Position numbers and translations under genes: made by a program | Part shown: positions 34,880 to 47,709 of the stretch, piece after piece | How positions within the stretch are numbered: position 1 is the stretch's first letter | Layout of the letters: every line of letters begins with the position of its first letter | Origin: Heterotrichella gracilis | Lineage: Eukaryota > Sar > Xanthophyceae > Tribonematales > Xanthonemataceae | Length of the DNA stretch: 64,000 bases | Direction of reading: 5' to 3' | NCBI GenBank assembly: GCA_032358255.1 | Contig: JAULBX010003110.1 | Coordinates: forward strand, 1-64,000 | Notes under the pieces: model-generated | What the model was told of the DNA's origin: nothing | The model's input: only the letters and a program-made list of their open reading frames with translations | Database searches by the model: none

Positions 34880-35581
34880 CCAACCCCAAGCAGCCACCAG
34901 CCAATGGCAGCCTCCAGCAATGGCAGCTAATACTAGTGCTTTGAGCGTTGGGTTCTAACAAATTTCTTGCATTATCGAAGCTGCTATACAGTGAAGAGAC
35001 ATAGAGTGGCATCCCCTTGATTATCACATTCACCTGCTGCAGGGAGTTGATCAGTGTTGTGAGTCGTTTCCCCCTTTTTTTTCCTGAACGTTTTTGCTTC
35101 CTGGTGCAAGTGTACCCCTTCGGAGGGGTTAGAACAGAAACCACTTATTTGTATTGTCTGCCTGCTGTGAGACTGTGAGAAGTAAAGTTCAATGTTCACC
35201 TGATGATGGGTCATGACCCCCACCAAGTTGCACCACCTAGCCCAAGGCAACCTCGTGCCACAAAAAACAATCTGGATGGCTCACAATGTAAAAACATGCA
35301 CAGTACCTTCACCCCCCCACACATACCCTCCCAAGCTGCTGCCAGCGGCTTATCTGAACACCACGCACTGCTCATAAAGTACTACTTCATGATGAATGGA
35401 GTGCGTGTATATATCAGTTTCTACCCCCCCACCCTCCCAAAGCGCTGCGTTACATGGTATATATCAGTTTCTTCCCCCCCCCACCCTCCCAAAGCGCTGC
35501 GCTGCATGGCATACATAAATTTATCCCCCTTTGTGGGCCACTCACGCTCCCAAACGCTGATCATGTGTCTGGCATGCGCAG
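34880..35581. other. Intergenic region with a 52-bp tandem repeat
   Basis: About 0.7 kb with no coding signal apart from the tandem repeat at 35407-35508, listed separately. Confidence 0.6.
35407..35508. repeat. Two-copy tandem repeat, about 50-52 bp
   Basis: Copies at 35407-35456 and 35457-35508 share GTATATATCAGTTTCT, a C-run, ACCCTCCCAAAGCGCTGCG and ACATG/GCATG ends. They differ in C-run length and at a few positions. Confidence 0.92.
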
Positions 35582-36157
35582 CTTTGGCTGGAGACCCAGA
35601 TTTCTTTTGCCATCGTTACAAATTGTGCTGATGTGGCCACAACACCAACAGATCCTGCCACAATCGAAGCAGCTGGCATCCTGCATGCTGCATACGTAAG
35701 AAATGTACCTCAAACCCCAGGAGAAATGGAGCATTTTATCCTGCTGCTTATCACACTTGAAGCCACATATGACCCTGAGGCTGCAACCGCCTTTCACCCA
35801 TGTGCATGGAGATTGCTGCAGAACCTAGGTTGTACAAAACTAGAAAATGTGCAGCACAAGTTTCAAAACGCATCGAAGCTTTGCGCTCAATCGCTTGCGC
35901 AGGTGCAGTACCTGTCGAAGTGCTGCATTGCAAAGATCCAAGGAGGTAAGCAGTATCATGCTGTATCAAACGCAGCTCTGCCTCCATGTTGCCATCGCAG
36001 TGACTGCCACCCAGGACAGTGGGAGCACACGCGCACCAATAAAAGAAACAAGTTGCATACAGCCAGCAAGAAATGTGCAGGGTTAGCGGCCCGTTTAGCA
36101 CCTTCTCTGCTGCCACTTCAGGAAAAGAGTAGGTATGCCTCAAAGCATGGAAAATGA
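35582..36157 (+). CDS. Open segment of unknown nature, possible exon
   Basis: From an acceptor-like GCGCAG at 35576-35581 one frame stays open for 191 codons to a TGA. Its first half reads like protein (TNCADVATTPTDPATIEAAG, FILLLITLEATYDPEAATAF, CAWRLLQNLGCTKLENVQHK). The second half after IAKIQGG is less so and may be read-through past a donor at about 35945 (AAG|GTAAGC). I found no start exon and no family. It may be part of an unmodelled gene or a relic. Confidence 0.25.
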   Translation, partial: LWLETQISFAIVTNCADVATTPTDPATIEAAGILHAAYVRNVPQTPGEMEHFILLLITLEATYDPEAATAFHPCAWRLLQNLGCTKLENVQHKFQNASKLCAQSLAQVQYLSKCCIAKIQGGKQYHAVSNAALPPCCHRSDCHPGQWEHTRTNKRNKLHTASKKCAGLAARLAPSLLPLQEKSRYASKHGK

Positions 36158-36477
36158 CTAGTGCAGTCAACTGAACGTGCCTCACTTGAGACGATGACTG
36201 CCTTGGAAATAGATCCAAGGATCCCCAAAGCCACCAACCATTATATCAAAGGCAGTGTCCAACTCCATTGGTTTCATGCAAAACCAAACAGGCCCTACCA
36301 CCCTTCCACATGCCGCCCATATTCCCGCACCAATCATTCAGAAGCTGGGAAGCTCTCACCAATCAACACTCTCACCCCATAAATCTAGCTCTTGCCAATC
36401 GCCGATCTAAACCTCGCCAGTCACCACTCTCACCGCAAACCCCCACCCACCATATATCCCCCCCCTCCCCCCCCCCG
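36158..36477. other. Short gene-free stretch with C-rich tract
   Basis: Directly beyond the HPPD stop codon lies a near-pure C tract (about 36457-36478). On the HPPD strand this is a G-rich run just after the stop that could form a quadruplex in the 3' UTR. Confidence 0.6.
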
Positions 36478-39359
<2,882 letters not shown>

Positions 39360-40475
39360 TCTATCACAAACGGGCCGCAAGCCACTGCAGAGGAGTTTTC
39401 CCGAGGTTGGAGGGGAGTGGTGGAGTCAGCTTTGGAGGTGGGCAGCGTCCAATGACGTTGGCAAGACTTTGGCCACACGACCTAGTAAAGCGGGGCTAGT
39501 TATGCAAGGTTGGATAAGGAACGTCACAAGGCTGTGCTGCGTGACCTTGGAAGGTTTGCTTTTGTGGGCGATGTGACTGGAAACAACTGGTGAGCAGGCA
39601 TTTGAGAACCTGCAAATTTGCCATTTTATCCAGTCACCCTCACATCGTCCCGGGCCTTGTCTCTGCATGATCCCGGGGCTGAAATTTCGGTACGAGCCTA
39701 CCTGCTGAAAAGCAAGTGCATGCATGCATCACTTGTGTTGCCCTTAAGCTCTGTCCCGACCTGTTGCTGGGTACATAGGTGAAGCAACCGCTTGTCAGCA
39801 AATAGTTGGCTGCCGTGACAAGGCCTCAAGCTGTATTTTGCACAACTATATGCATGCACGTTCACCCCACTGACTTCTGCGAGGTCTCAGAGCCTGGAGC
39901 TGGTGTAGCTGCACCGTGCTTTTGCAGCTGTTCACCCCCTATGACCTCAGCCCAGGCGAGGCGTGCAAGGTGCATGTGTGAGGTATGTGCTGCAGACCAG
40001 TAGACACGGCCTGTACGTCACACCTATCATAGCAACTCACCAAGTGGGTGACCTTCAGCGTTGATCTGCAGAGTCTGTGCGTCTACAGAGTCTGCGACCT
40101 CGTGTATGCTTGCATGCATATGGCATTCTGTACTTTGGTAAGCGTGCCCAGGTATATGTGCATGGCTCAGAGTAGCACGTAGGGGTGTCATAAACTCTTG
40201 CCCTTCCCATTGTAGCTTGAGTCCCATCTTCTATCCCATGATACCACACAATTACGGCATGCGATAGGAGGAACAAACCCACCACGGTCTGCGTTGAGTA
40301 GTGCTATGCTCGGAGCGGCCACAACCTTGTTACTTGCCTTGTGTAGCTTTCTTAACACCACCAACTTGTTTGTGGCAGGGGTAAGGGACTGGGATGGCGT
40401 TCCTGTAGGCAGTAGTTGACGGGGTAGCTACAGCAGCAAGTGGAGGTCAACAGGGCGCCAAGAGACAGCGGCAGC
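39360..40475. other. Shared upstream region of HPPD and the glycosyltransferase
   Basis: About 1.1 kb between two divergent start codons. TGCATGCA sites lie near 39719, 39849 and 40107. No coding signal was seen. Confidence 0.6.
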
Positions 40476-41830
40476 ATGGGCCCACCACCGGCACAGCCCT
40501 ACCTTGCACTCCTCCTGACCTTCCTAGCCCTGGTGGCGGGGCAGCAGCAGCAGCAGCCAGCCCTGGGCCCCCTGCGCAGCTTCGACCACATCCAGCAGTG
40601 CCTCACCCCAGACGTCCAGGTGCCAGAGGGGATCACGGAGACGGTGTACGCGCACTGCGGGCTGCTGCACAGCGACGAGGAGTACCTGGCCGAGTGGCTG
40701 CAATGGCACCACGCCTGGCAGGGCACGCAGCGCTTCTACCTCCTGGATGAGAGCGTGGGCCAGCACGCGGCAGCTACTAAGCAGGTGCTGCAGCCGTGGA
40801 TTGACAACGGGACAGTGTACCATTTCCCGGTGACGGGCTACGCGACCACGGTGGGTCAGACAGGGCGGAAGACGTGTGTGGCCAACACCTGCCTCAGGCA
40901 CTTTGGCAAGCTGCACAACTTCATGGGCTTCTTCGACCCCGACGAGTTTTTGGTGGTGAAGGTGAAGGACACGCCGCACATCGAGGATTTCTTGATGGAT
41001 GTCAAACCCTTAAGGGATTTTGGCGGGCTGGCGATCAACCCCTGCCTGCTGGGCACGCACGGCATCTCCACGCCGCCACCTGGTGGGTACCCCTCCCTCC
41101 TCACTTCATTCTGGAAGTGCATCCCCCCTGAGCACTGCATCAACGAGCGCATCAAGACCATCGTCAACACCGACTGGGCGTACCAGGCCATCACCGAGCG
41201 ATACTTCCAGTACCGCAACCGGCCCATCCCGGCGGGCGCCCACATGTCAGCAGCCAAGGTGTTTCCAGTCACTGAGAATCTGCAGCTGGTGCATGGCTCC
41301 CAGTCTGACATAGTGTCCTCAAGCAAGGTCACCTACTACACCTACTTCAGGTAATTTACTAACTAACTAATCAAACCTCTGCAGTCACAGGACAATTTTG
41401 TGTAAGCACTCGTAGAAGCAGCGTAGTCTATCCAGTAAGTAACCAAGTGGGACTAACTATTCAACAAACTAACCAAATGGCATTCCCAGCCGTCATCGGC
41501 TTATTTCCTTGTGTGCCTCTGAAGGGCGCACATCTGGGACACTAGGAGTCCCCCAATGTCATGACTAGTAGAGTGCTAAACTCACTAACTCACTACACCT
41601 GCTTCAGGTCGGAGCTGGAGTACGTGCGCAAGCAGAAGCAGCTGAATCCTAAGGGTTTCAACGCCACCGCGGCGCTGGAGTATGCGCAGAAGATTGCGGG
41701 GTGGAGCTACAGGGAGTGCAGGGACATCATGGGCATTCTGGATGGGACGCTGTGGACAAAGGCGCCCAGCAGAAGGCTGAGGGAGAGCCCTGTGGGTATG
41801 CAAGCTGCAGGGTTGCCACTATGTGCATAA
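40476..41830 (+). CDS. GT92 (DUF23) family glycosyltransferase, secreted or lumenal
   Basis: Two exons, 40476-41350 and 41608-41830, join in phase 2 and give 365 residues. GT92 enzymes transfer sugars such as galactose to glycans in the Golgi. A signal peptide or anchor, PYLALLLTFLALVAG, lies at residues 8-22. Family features are VYAHCGLLHSDEEYLAEWLQ, TQRFYLLDES, CLRHFGKLHNFMGFFDPDEF (with the DPDEF metal-binding acidic motif) and the late TYYTYFRSELEYVRKQK. The 257-nt intron is flanked by an 18-bp duplication (see findings). The stop at 41828-41830 lies inside a 41-bp tandem repeat. A donor-like GTG|GGTATG just before (about 41794) leaves open a different last exon, so the final residues are uncertain. 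The ATG at 40476 is preferred to upstream in-frame GTG. Confidence 0.85.
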
Positions 41831-41933
41831 GTGGGCGGGCTGCAAGGTGCGGGGCTGCCGCTGTGTGCGTAAGTGGGCGGGCTGCACGATAGGGTTGCCG
41901 CCGTGTGCATAAGTGGGCAGGCTGCAAGACATT
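41811..41933. repeat. 41-bp minisatellite, three copies
   Basis: Copies begin at 41811, 41852 and 41893 (GGTTGCC or GGCTGCC starts; all contain TAAGTGGGC and GGCTGCA). The stop codon of the glycosyltransferase model lies in copy 1. Confidence 0.95.
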
Positions 41934-43211
41934 CACCCGTCAACCTATTTTTACTCAGACATCAGTCGTTACTCATAGTCGGCTTTACTCATACCTTTGC
42001 TTTTTGTTCAGTAGCGTTTCCCATCCGTGACAAGGAATTTCCTTTTTGATTTTCAGTGCAGAGTGCCCCAAACATAAGAAAACAGCAGGTTTTAATATGG
42101 TGCTTTTTTCTCCTTTTGTCACTCTGCCAGACTTAGCTGTCTATCCATTTGTGCGTGGGCAGCATCAATGGTGCTCCAAGGGGCACAACGTTTGGATTGA
42201 CAAACAAAGTATTGTGATGCCCTTGTAATTCATTCCAACTGCACACTCCCCGCCCCTTACCTCTGCTCATTTCCCCCGTGATGAATGTCCGCAACTACAC
42301 GTTTTGTTTACATATTCCACATTCAGTTGACTTGCTCATTGGCTATGTAAAGTGAGAATGGGTTAAAAAACAAGTGCTAAATCAGGCTAAATAGCAGTTT
42401 TGTGAGAATTTTATTGCCCCCCTTGATGGGCCACTGTTGTCTGCAGAACTGCAAGTCCTTTAAATAACTGATCCGGGCGTGTTGCAAAGCAAATACTCAG
42501 TTCGAGACACCTCGACACCCAACGCGAGTTGCACGCCATATATTCGTCGGCATCATCAAAAGGCAGGTTGCATGCATGCATATGGGTGATTGCGGTGGCC
42601 GTCACCATCAAGTGCTACAAACCATCCGTGCAGTCTGGCGGATGACCCATTATATTACTGAGTTCCTTGCAGATCTATTTGTTTGGCATTGCATATTGCA
42701 AACAGTTTAGTTGCATCTGCTCGCCAGGTCCTGGCTCGAATCACGACCATCGCAATGTGCTCGACGTTCGCTGTAGTGTTCGGCCTTATCGCTCCTGATA
42801 TAGTGTCGCTTCCAAGTTGGTTCCAAGGGGTGATTTTGGAGTGTATCATTATATAGTTTTCGACTGCTCGTGCTATGCCCAGAAGCGTCACTACCGTATA
42901 GCGAATACGTATTCCGGGCTGCTGATGGATGTTTGGTGCAACACCTTCCATACAGCTATGTTTTAGAAGTGTGGGTGCTTGATCTACTGGCGTGCAAAGT
43001 AGATCAGTTAATTTGCAGATGTGCAGATATGCATGCATTGATCTGCAGTTGTGGGCACTTTCCCACTGACCCTCGCAGAAACCCTCCGGCTTTGACCACA
43101 CTCCAGTGACCTCCACACACCCCTCTGTATGTACATCACATTCACCTTCACACACATACCTCCTCGCAGTGGCCAGTCACCACCACACCTTGCGCATCAC
43201 CCCACCCCACC
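41831..43211. other. Intergenic region
   Basis: About 1.4 kb. Apart from the minisatellite and TGCATGCA sites near 42570 and 43028, I see no structured signal. It should hold the PDI promoter. Confidence 0.6.
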
Positions 43212-46200
43212 ATGGCGCACCCCACCGGCACACTCTGTGTGCTCCTGGTGGCCCTGTGCGCCTCCCTGCACGCCACCTCAGCTGCCAAGGACCACGTAGT
43301 GACCATCACGGGCGCCAAGGAGTTTGAGTCCGCCATCAAGAGCAGCGACTTTGTGGTGGTCGAGTTCTACGCCCCATGGTGCGGCCACTGCAAGCGGTTG
43401 GAGCCCGAGTACACCAAGGCCGCTGCAGCCCTGGTGGGCAACGACCCCACCATCGTGCTTGCCAAGGTGGATGCAACCCTCGAGAAGAACAAGGAGCTGG
43501 CCAGCAAGTATGGTGTCAAGGGCTACCCAAGCCTCAAGGTGTGCACACTACGCAGGGCCTGGTTGGGTGTTAGTTACTTACTTTCCGCTAGTTACACGCT
43601 TTCCAGCAATACAGCGAGAAGAGCAGTCAGTCACGCAGGGGCTGGTTGGTGCACACCCTCTCTATTATGAGCCCCACTGCTGACCAGCATGAGAAGCATG
43701 GCATGCGCACTGCACAACACAGCCACTATCAACGTGCAGCGGTGCACTGCACATTGGGGTGCAGCACACGTAGCTATGAGACACAGCCATACCCACCCTG
43801 CCCCAGCCTCAAGGTGTGCACACACGCACGGCCGTGTACCCATGCCCATGTCAGGTGCGGCACCGTTGAATTGCACGTGCCACAGTTCGGCAAGCCTAGT
43901 CGACAATACACAGCACAGCCACTGTGGAATGTGCAGCGGCGCCCATATGGTGCATCAGGTCCTGGTGACCCACAACCTATGACCCCCCTATGCTTATCTT
44001 GGCAAAGCCAATCTGTTTGACGTCCAAGGACATGCATTGACAACCATGTCTATTAAGGCGCGCAGTCATCGTACCTCACCGCACCTCACTGCGCCACCAA
44101 CAGAATAACAGAATGATGATGAAATACTCGAAGCACTCTTCTTCACCATAGCCACTGACAGCAACACCCTCCCCACCTTGTTTTCCTCCTATCCCCCACA
44201 CCACCCTCCCACCGCAGATCTTCCGTGACAAGGACGCCTCCACCCCCCACGAGTACAGCGGTCCCAGGGAGGCGGATGGCATTGTGTCATACGTGAAACG
44301 CCAGGCGGGACCCGCAACCCGCCAGCTGGCATCCGCCGATGACGTGGCGGCATTCATCAAGGGGGATGACGTCACCGTGCTGGGGGTGTTCCCAGGTGAG
44401 GCGGGTGGTGGTGTGGGGATGGTGGTGGTGGTGGGGCATGTGTGGAAGGTAGGGGAGAGGCTGCTAGCCAGTGGTGGTGTGGGCATGGTGTGGTGAGATG
44501 GGGGTTGGAATGACCACCATTATGTGTGTCGTAAGCATGCTCTCACCCCATGTGAGATGACCGCCTTTGAGGCGGCCGTCAGGGGCTGCGTGGCAGGTTC
44601 CTTCTTTGCACCTGTGTCTGATGCATCCCTGGTGCAATTCAGAATCCCTCGTCCTGCACAGCGCCATTTCAACACCATCTTATAAGGAAGACCTGCTCGC
44701 CCAGACATGCACCGCACTTGTATAAAAATAAACGAGTAGTATTTACCCAAACATGCACCCCACTCAATCAAATGACCCCTCTTCACTCAGGCAAGCACAC
44801 CTCCGAGCTGACCGCCTTTGAGGCGGCCGCCAAGGAGCTGCGCGACGACTTCTCCTTTGGCCATGTGTCTGACGTCTCCCTTGTGGAGCAGTGCGCGGGC
44901 GGCGCCTGCAGCGGCCCCGCCATCTTTGTGTTCAAGAGCTTTGACGAGCCCATGGTCAAGTTCGAGGGCCAGTTTGAGAAGGAGGTGGTGGTGGAGTGGG
45001 TGGAGAACAAGGGCACCCCCCTGGTGGTCACCATGGACAAGTGAGCGGGGCACAACCCTAAACCCTAGGAAAACCCTAACAAGCAAGCAGTGTCGTCTGT
45101 TAGGGTGTTCAAATGAGTTGTGGCGGATGGAGATGGGGCGCTTTGTTCTTCAGGTCCAATTGTCGGCTTTGGCAATGCCCCTACCACCTACCAGAAAATC
45201 CTCGTCTTTTCTGATTTCGTTCTCGAGCAAATCTGGTGTTTCCCCCTGCAGGCAGGAGGTGAACCGCAAGGCGCTCCAGAAGGTGTTCAAGTCACACCTG
45301 CCCAAGCTGATTGGCCTGGCCAAGGTGAGCGCGGCAGTACCAATATGGATGCGAGGGAGATGGGGGGACATGGATGCAGCAAACTTGTCATGTATGCAGC
45401 TCATGCATTGCATGATGCACTGATCATCGCCTGATAGCATTGCTGGTGCCTGTGAGGCAGGGCTGGTGCACGAGCTGCATGGCATCGCTCCTGCAAAGTT
45501 CCCCGCTGTGAGACCACCACGCCATGCATCCCTCCCTCCCCTTTCAACCCCCCTTTTCCCCCTCTCACCCCCGCTTTTCCTCCTTTTCCTGCCCTCTCAC
45601 CCTTACCCCTTTCCTCTCCCCACTGGTAACCCCCCTTGCCCCCTCCCCCCTGCCACAGAAGGGCGACAAGGACGAGGCCCTGCTTGCTAAGCTGGGCGAA
45701 GCCGCCAAGGCAGTGAACGACATCCAGTTCATTTTCGCAGAGTCGGGTGAGAACGCGCAGGCGCTGACCTACTTTGGGGTTGCGGAGGGCGACCTCCCCG
45801 CCTTTGTGATCATGCAAGGTCAGGACAAGTACATTAAGAAGGGGGCGGACCCAGAGCTGCTGCCAGAGTGGATCGAGGAGTACAAGGTGGGTGGCGGTGT
45901 GGGGGGAGGAGGGGGAGGAAGACAAAATTCTTTCTCAATTCACAAAACTCTCATCATCTTACCCTGAAACCCTAAAACCCAAACACACCACCTCCGCGAC
46001 CAGTGCGCTCAGCAAGCACTGGTTGGAAGCGAGTTGGAGGAGCCATATCCCCGCATCTGATGCGCTATAATCCGCTGTTACCTTGCAGGTGTGTCAATTT
46101 GACTTTCCACCCTACCCTGCATAGATTGTACACGTGAATCCTGAGAAGCCGAAAACCCTAGATCCCTTGCATTTTTCAAGCCTGACACCCACCCCGCAGA

Positions 46201-46891
46201 CTGGCGCTCTGAGCAAGCACCTCAAGTCCGAGGAGCCCCCCGCCTCCAACGACGCCCCCGTGAAGGTGGTGGTGGCCACGCAGTTTGACGACATCGTGTT
46301 TGGCGGCAAGGACGTGCTCATCGAGTTCTACGCCCCCTGGTGCGGCCACTGCAAGACCCTGGCGCCCATCTATGAGGAGGTTGGCAAGGAGTTTGAGGAT
46401 GACGAGGACCTGGTGATTGCAAAGATGGACGCCACAGCAAACGACGTGCCAAGCGACAAGTTCTCGGTGCGTCAGGGGGGTTGTGGTGGGGTGTGAGGGG
46501 GGGTTGTGGGTGGCATGTGCGCGATGTAGGGTGGGGCATGATGGGGATCCACCGTTACTGAGCATCACTTCTGCCAACTGATGCTGCGATACGATGTCCT
46601 GATGATTGCAAACGTTAATTTCCACCTGCTTGGCCACCTCTGTTGCCATGGTATCCATCACCCCAAGTGACCCCACACCACCTCATGCCGTTGGCCCCAA
46701 CCCCACCACTTTGTCTGACCCCGCTCCCTTCCCCTCCCCTCCAGGTGCGCGGCTTCCCCACCTTGAACTTTGTCCAGGGCAGCGACGGCGCTGTGGTGAC
46801 CTACAGCGGTGACAGGAGCAAGGCAGACATTCTCAAGTTCATCCAGGGGCACAGGACGATAGGGGACAAGGCCAAGAAGGACGAGTTGTGA
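43212..46891 (+). CDS. Protein disulfide isomerase, ER-resident (a-b-b'-a')
   Basis: Seven exons join in phase: 43212-43538, 44218-44395, 44791-45040, 45252-45324, 45659-45886, 46200-46466 and 46745-46891, giving 489 residues. PDI forms and rearranges disulfides in the endoplasmic reticulum. A signal peptide ([17 protein letters not shown]) ends near residue 24. Thioredoxin-like domains a and a' carry [10 protein letters not shown] at 51-60 and 394-403, so both CGHC sites are intact. Two redox-inactive b-type domains lie between. Each a domain ends with the cis-proline signature (GYPSLK, GFPTLNF). The C-terminus is KDEL, the ER retrieval signal. Length is typical. Introns 1, 2 and 5 contain decayed copies of adjoining exon sequence. 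Intron 3 begins with telomere-like repeats. Confidence 0.96.
43530..43823. repeat. Duplicated exon 1 end and 5' splice site in PDI intron 1
   Basis: The 19 bp at 43530-43548, spanning AAG|GTGTGC, recur identically at 43805-43823, offset 275. Flanking bases are similar for about ten more positions. A second similar pair (core CAGCCACT, then GTGCAGCGG) lies near 43718 and 43917. Confidence 0.9.
44554..44643 (+). pseudogene. Decayed copy of PDI exon 3 within intron 2
   Basis: Bases 44554-44643 resemble real exon 3 at 44805-44893, offset about 251. The first 25 bp differ at one position (GACCGCCTTTGAGGCGGCCG shared). Later parts share GTGTCTGA and lose similarity gradually. The copy has no usable acceptor of its own that I can see. 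Confidence 0.85.
45054..45080. repeat. Interstitial telomere-like repeat
   Basis: CCCTAAACCCTA units begin 14 nt after the PDI exon 3 donor. A related degenerate run lies at about 45962-45982 in intron 5. Confidence 0.9.
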
Positions 46892-47709
46892 GAAGGGTTT
46901 TCTCCTCGAAGTGTGCCCTAAGCCAGGGTGTGGAGCGTTTGTTTTCAGCTTGTTGGCAGCCGGCACTGAAGCATTGTGTTACTGCGGCAACGAATGCCAT
47001 TGACTGACAGTGGCTGCCCTAGCAGGAGCAGCGCGGGTGGCGGCAGGTGGCTGTACCTTAGGGTGTAGTTTTGTGTGTATTGACAGTGGGAGCCATAGTG
47101 GTTAACCATTGAATGGTCCAGACTGACTCCCAAGTGGACCACCAGGCTATCGATGATTGATCAGCGGCGCTACCAAAACGTTGAATCCCATCCCAATCTC
47201 CAAATGCATAGACTCCACACATGATATAAGAAACAACTACACGGTATGCGAAAGCAAGTGATCATGATAATGATCACCAATGTGAGTACTAGGGATCCAT
47301 CTGCCCAATATTTGGGCCATCAGGATGATGCATCATGTGTCAGTCGCCCAACGTTGTTACAGCAGGTCATTGAAATTCAATGCCGCGGCCACAGTCGCTG
47401 TAATCATTGAGAATATTCGTTACAAGCGCTGGCAGAAATTATTTTTTTCAACACATTGTAATGACAGACTGAATCCATTATGGTGTCAGCACTCAGTGGG
47501 GCTACTGGAGACTGCCGGTGGGGTATTGTTGCTGAGCCTCCGGGAACGCCCAGGTGGTCACAGTAAGATTTAATCCAGGATGGCAAGGACATTTGAAAGG
47601 AGTGCAAAACAATAGAAGCTCGCGTGTGATTGGCAACACTTCCGAAGGATCCGAAGGCTCAGGCTGACGGATGAATTCCAAAGCCTGCAACTTGCAGTTT
47701 TATCCCGGG
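46892..47709. other. Intergenic region between convergent genes
   Basis: About 0.8 kb between the PDI stop (+) and the stop of the minus-strand gene at 47710. No coding signal. Confidence 0.6.

Noticed and set aside
40524-40979. 151-codon antisense frame over the glycosyltransferase
   Set aside because: Mirror of a GC-rich coding exon; no motif and no splice context.
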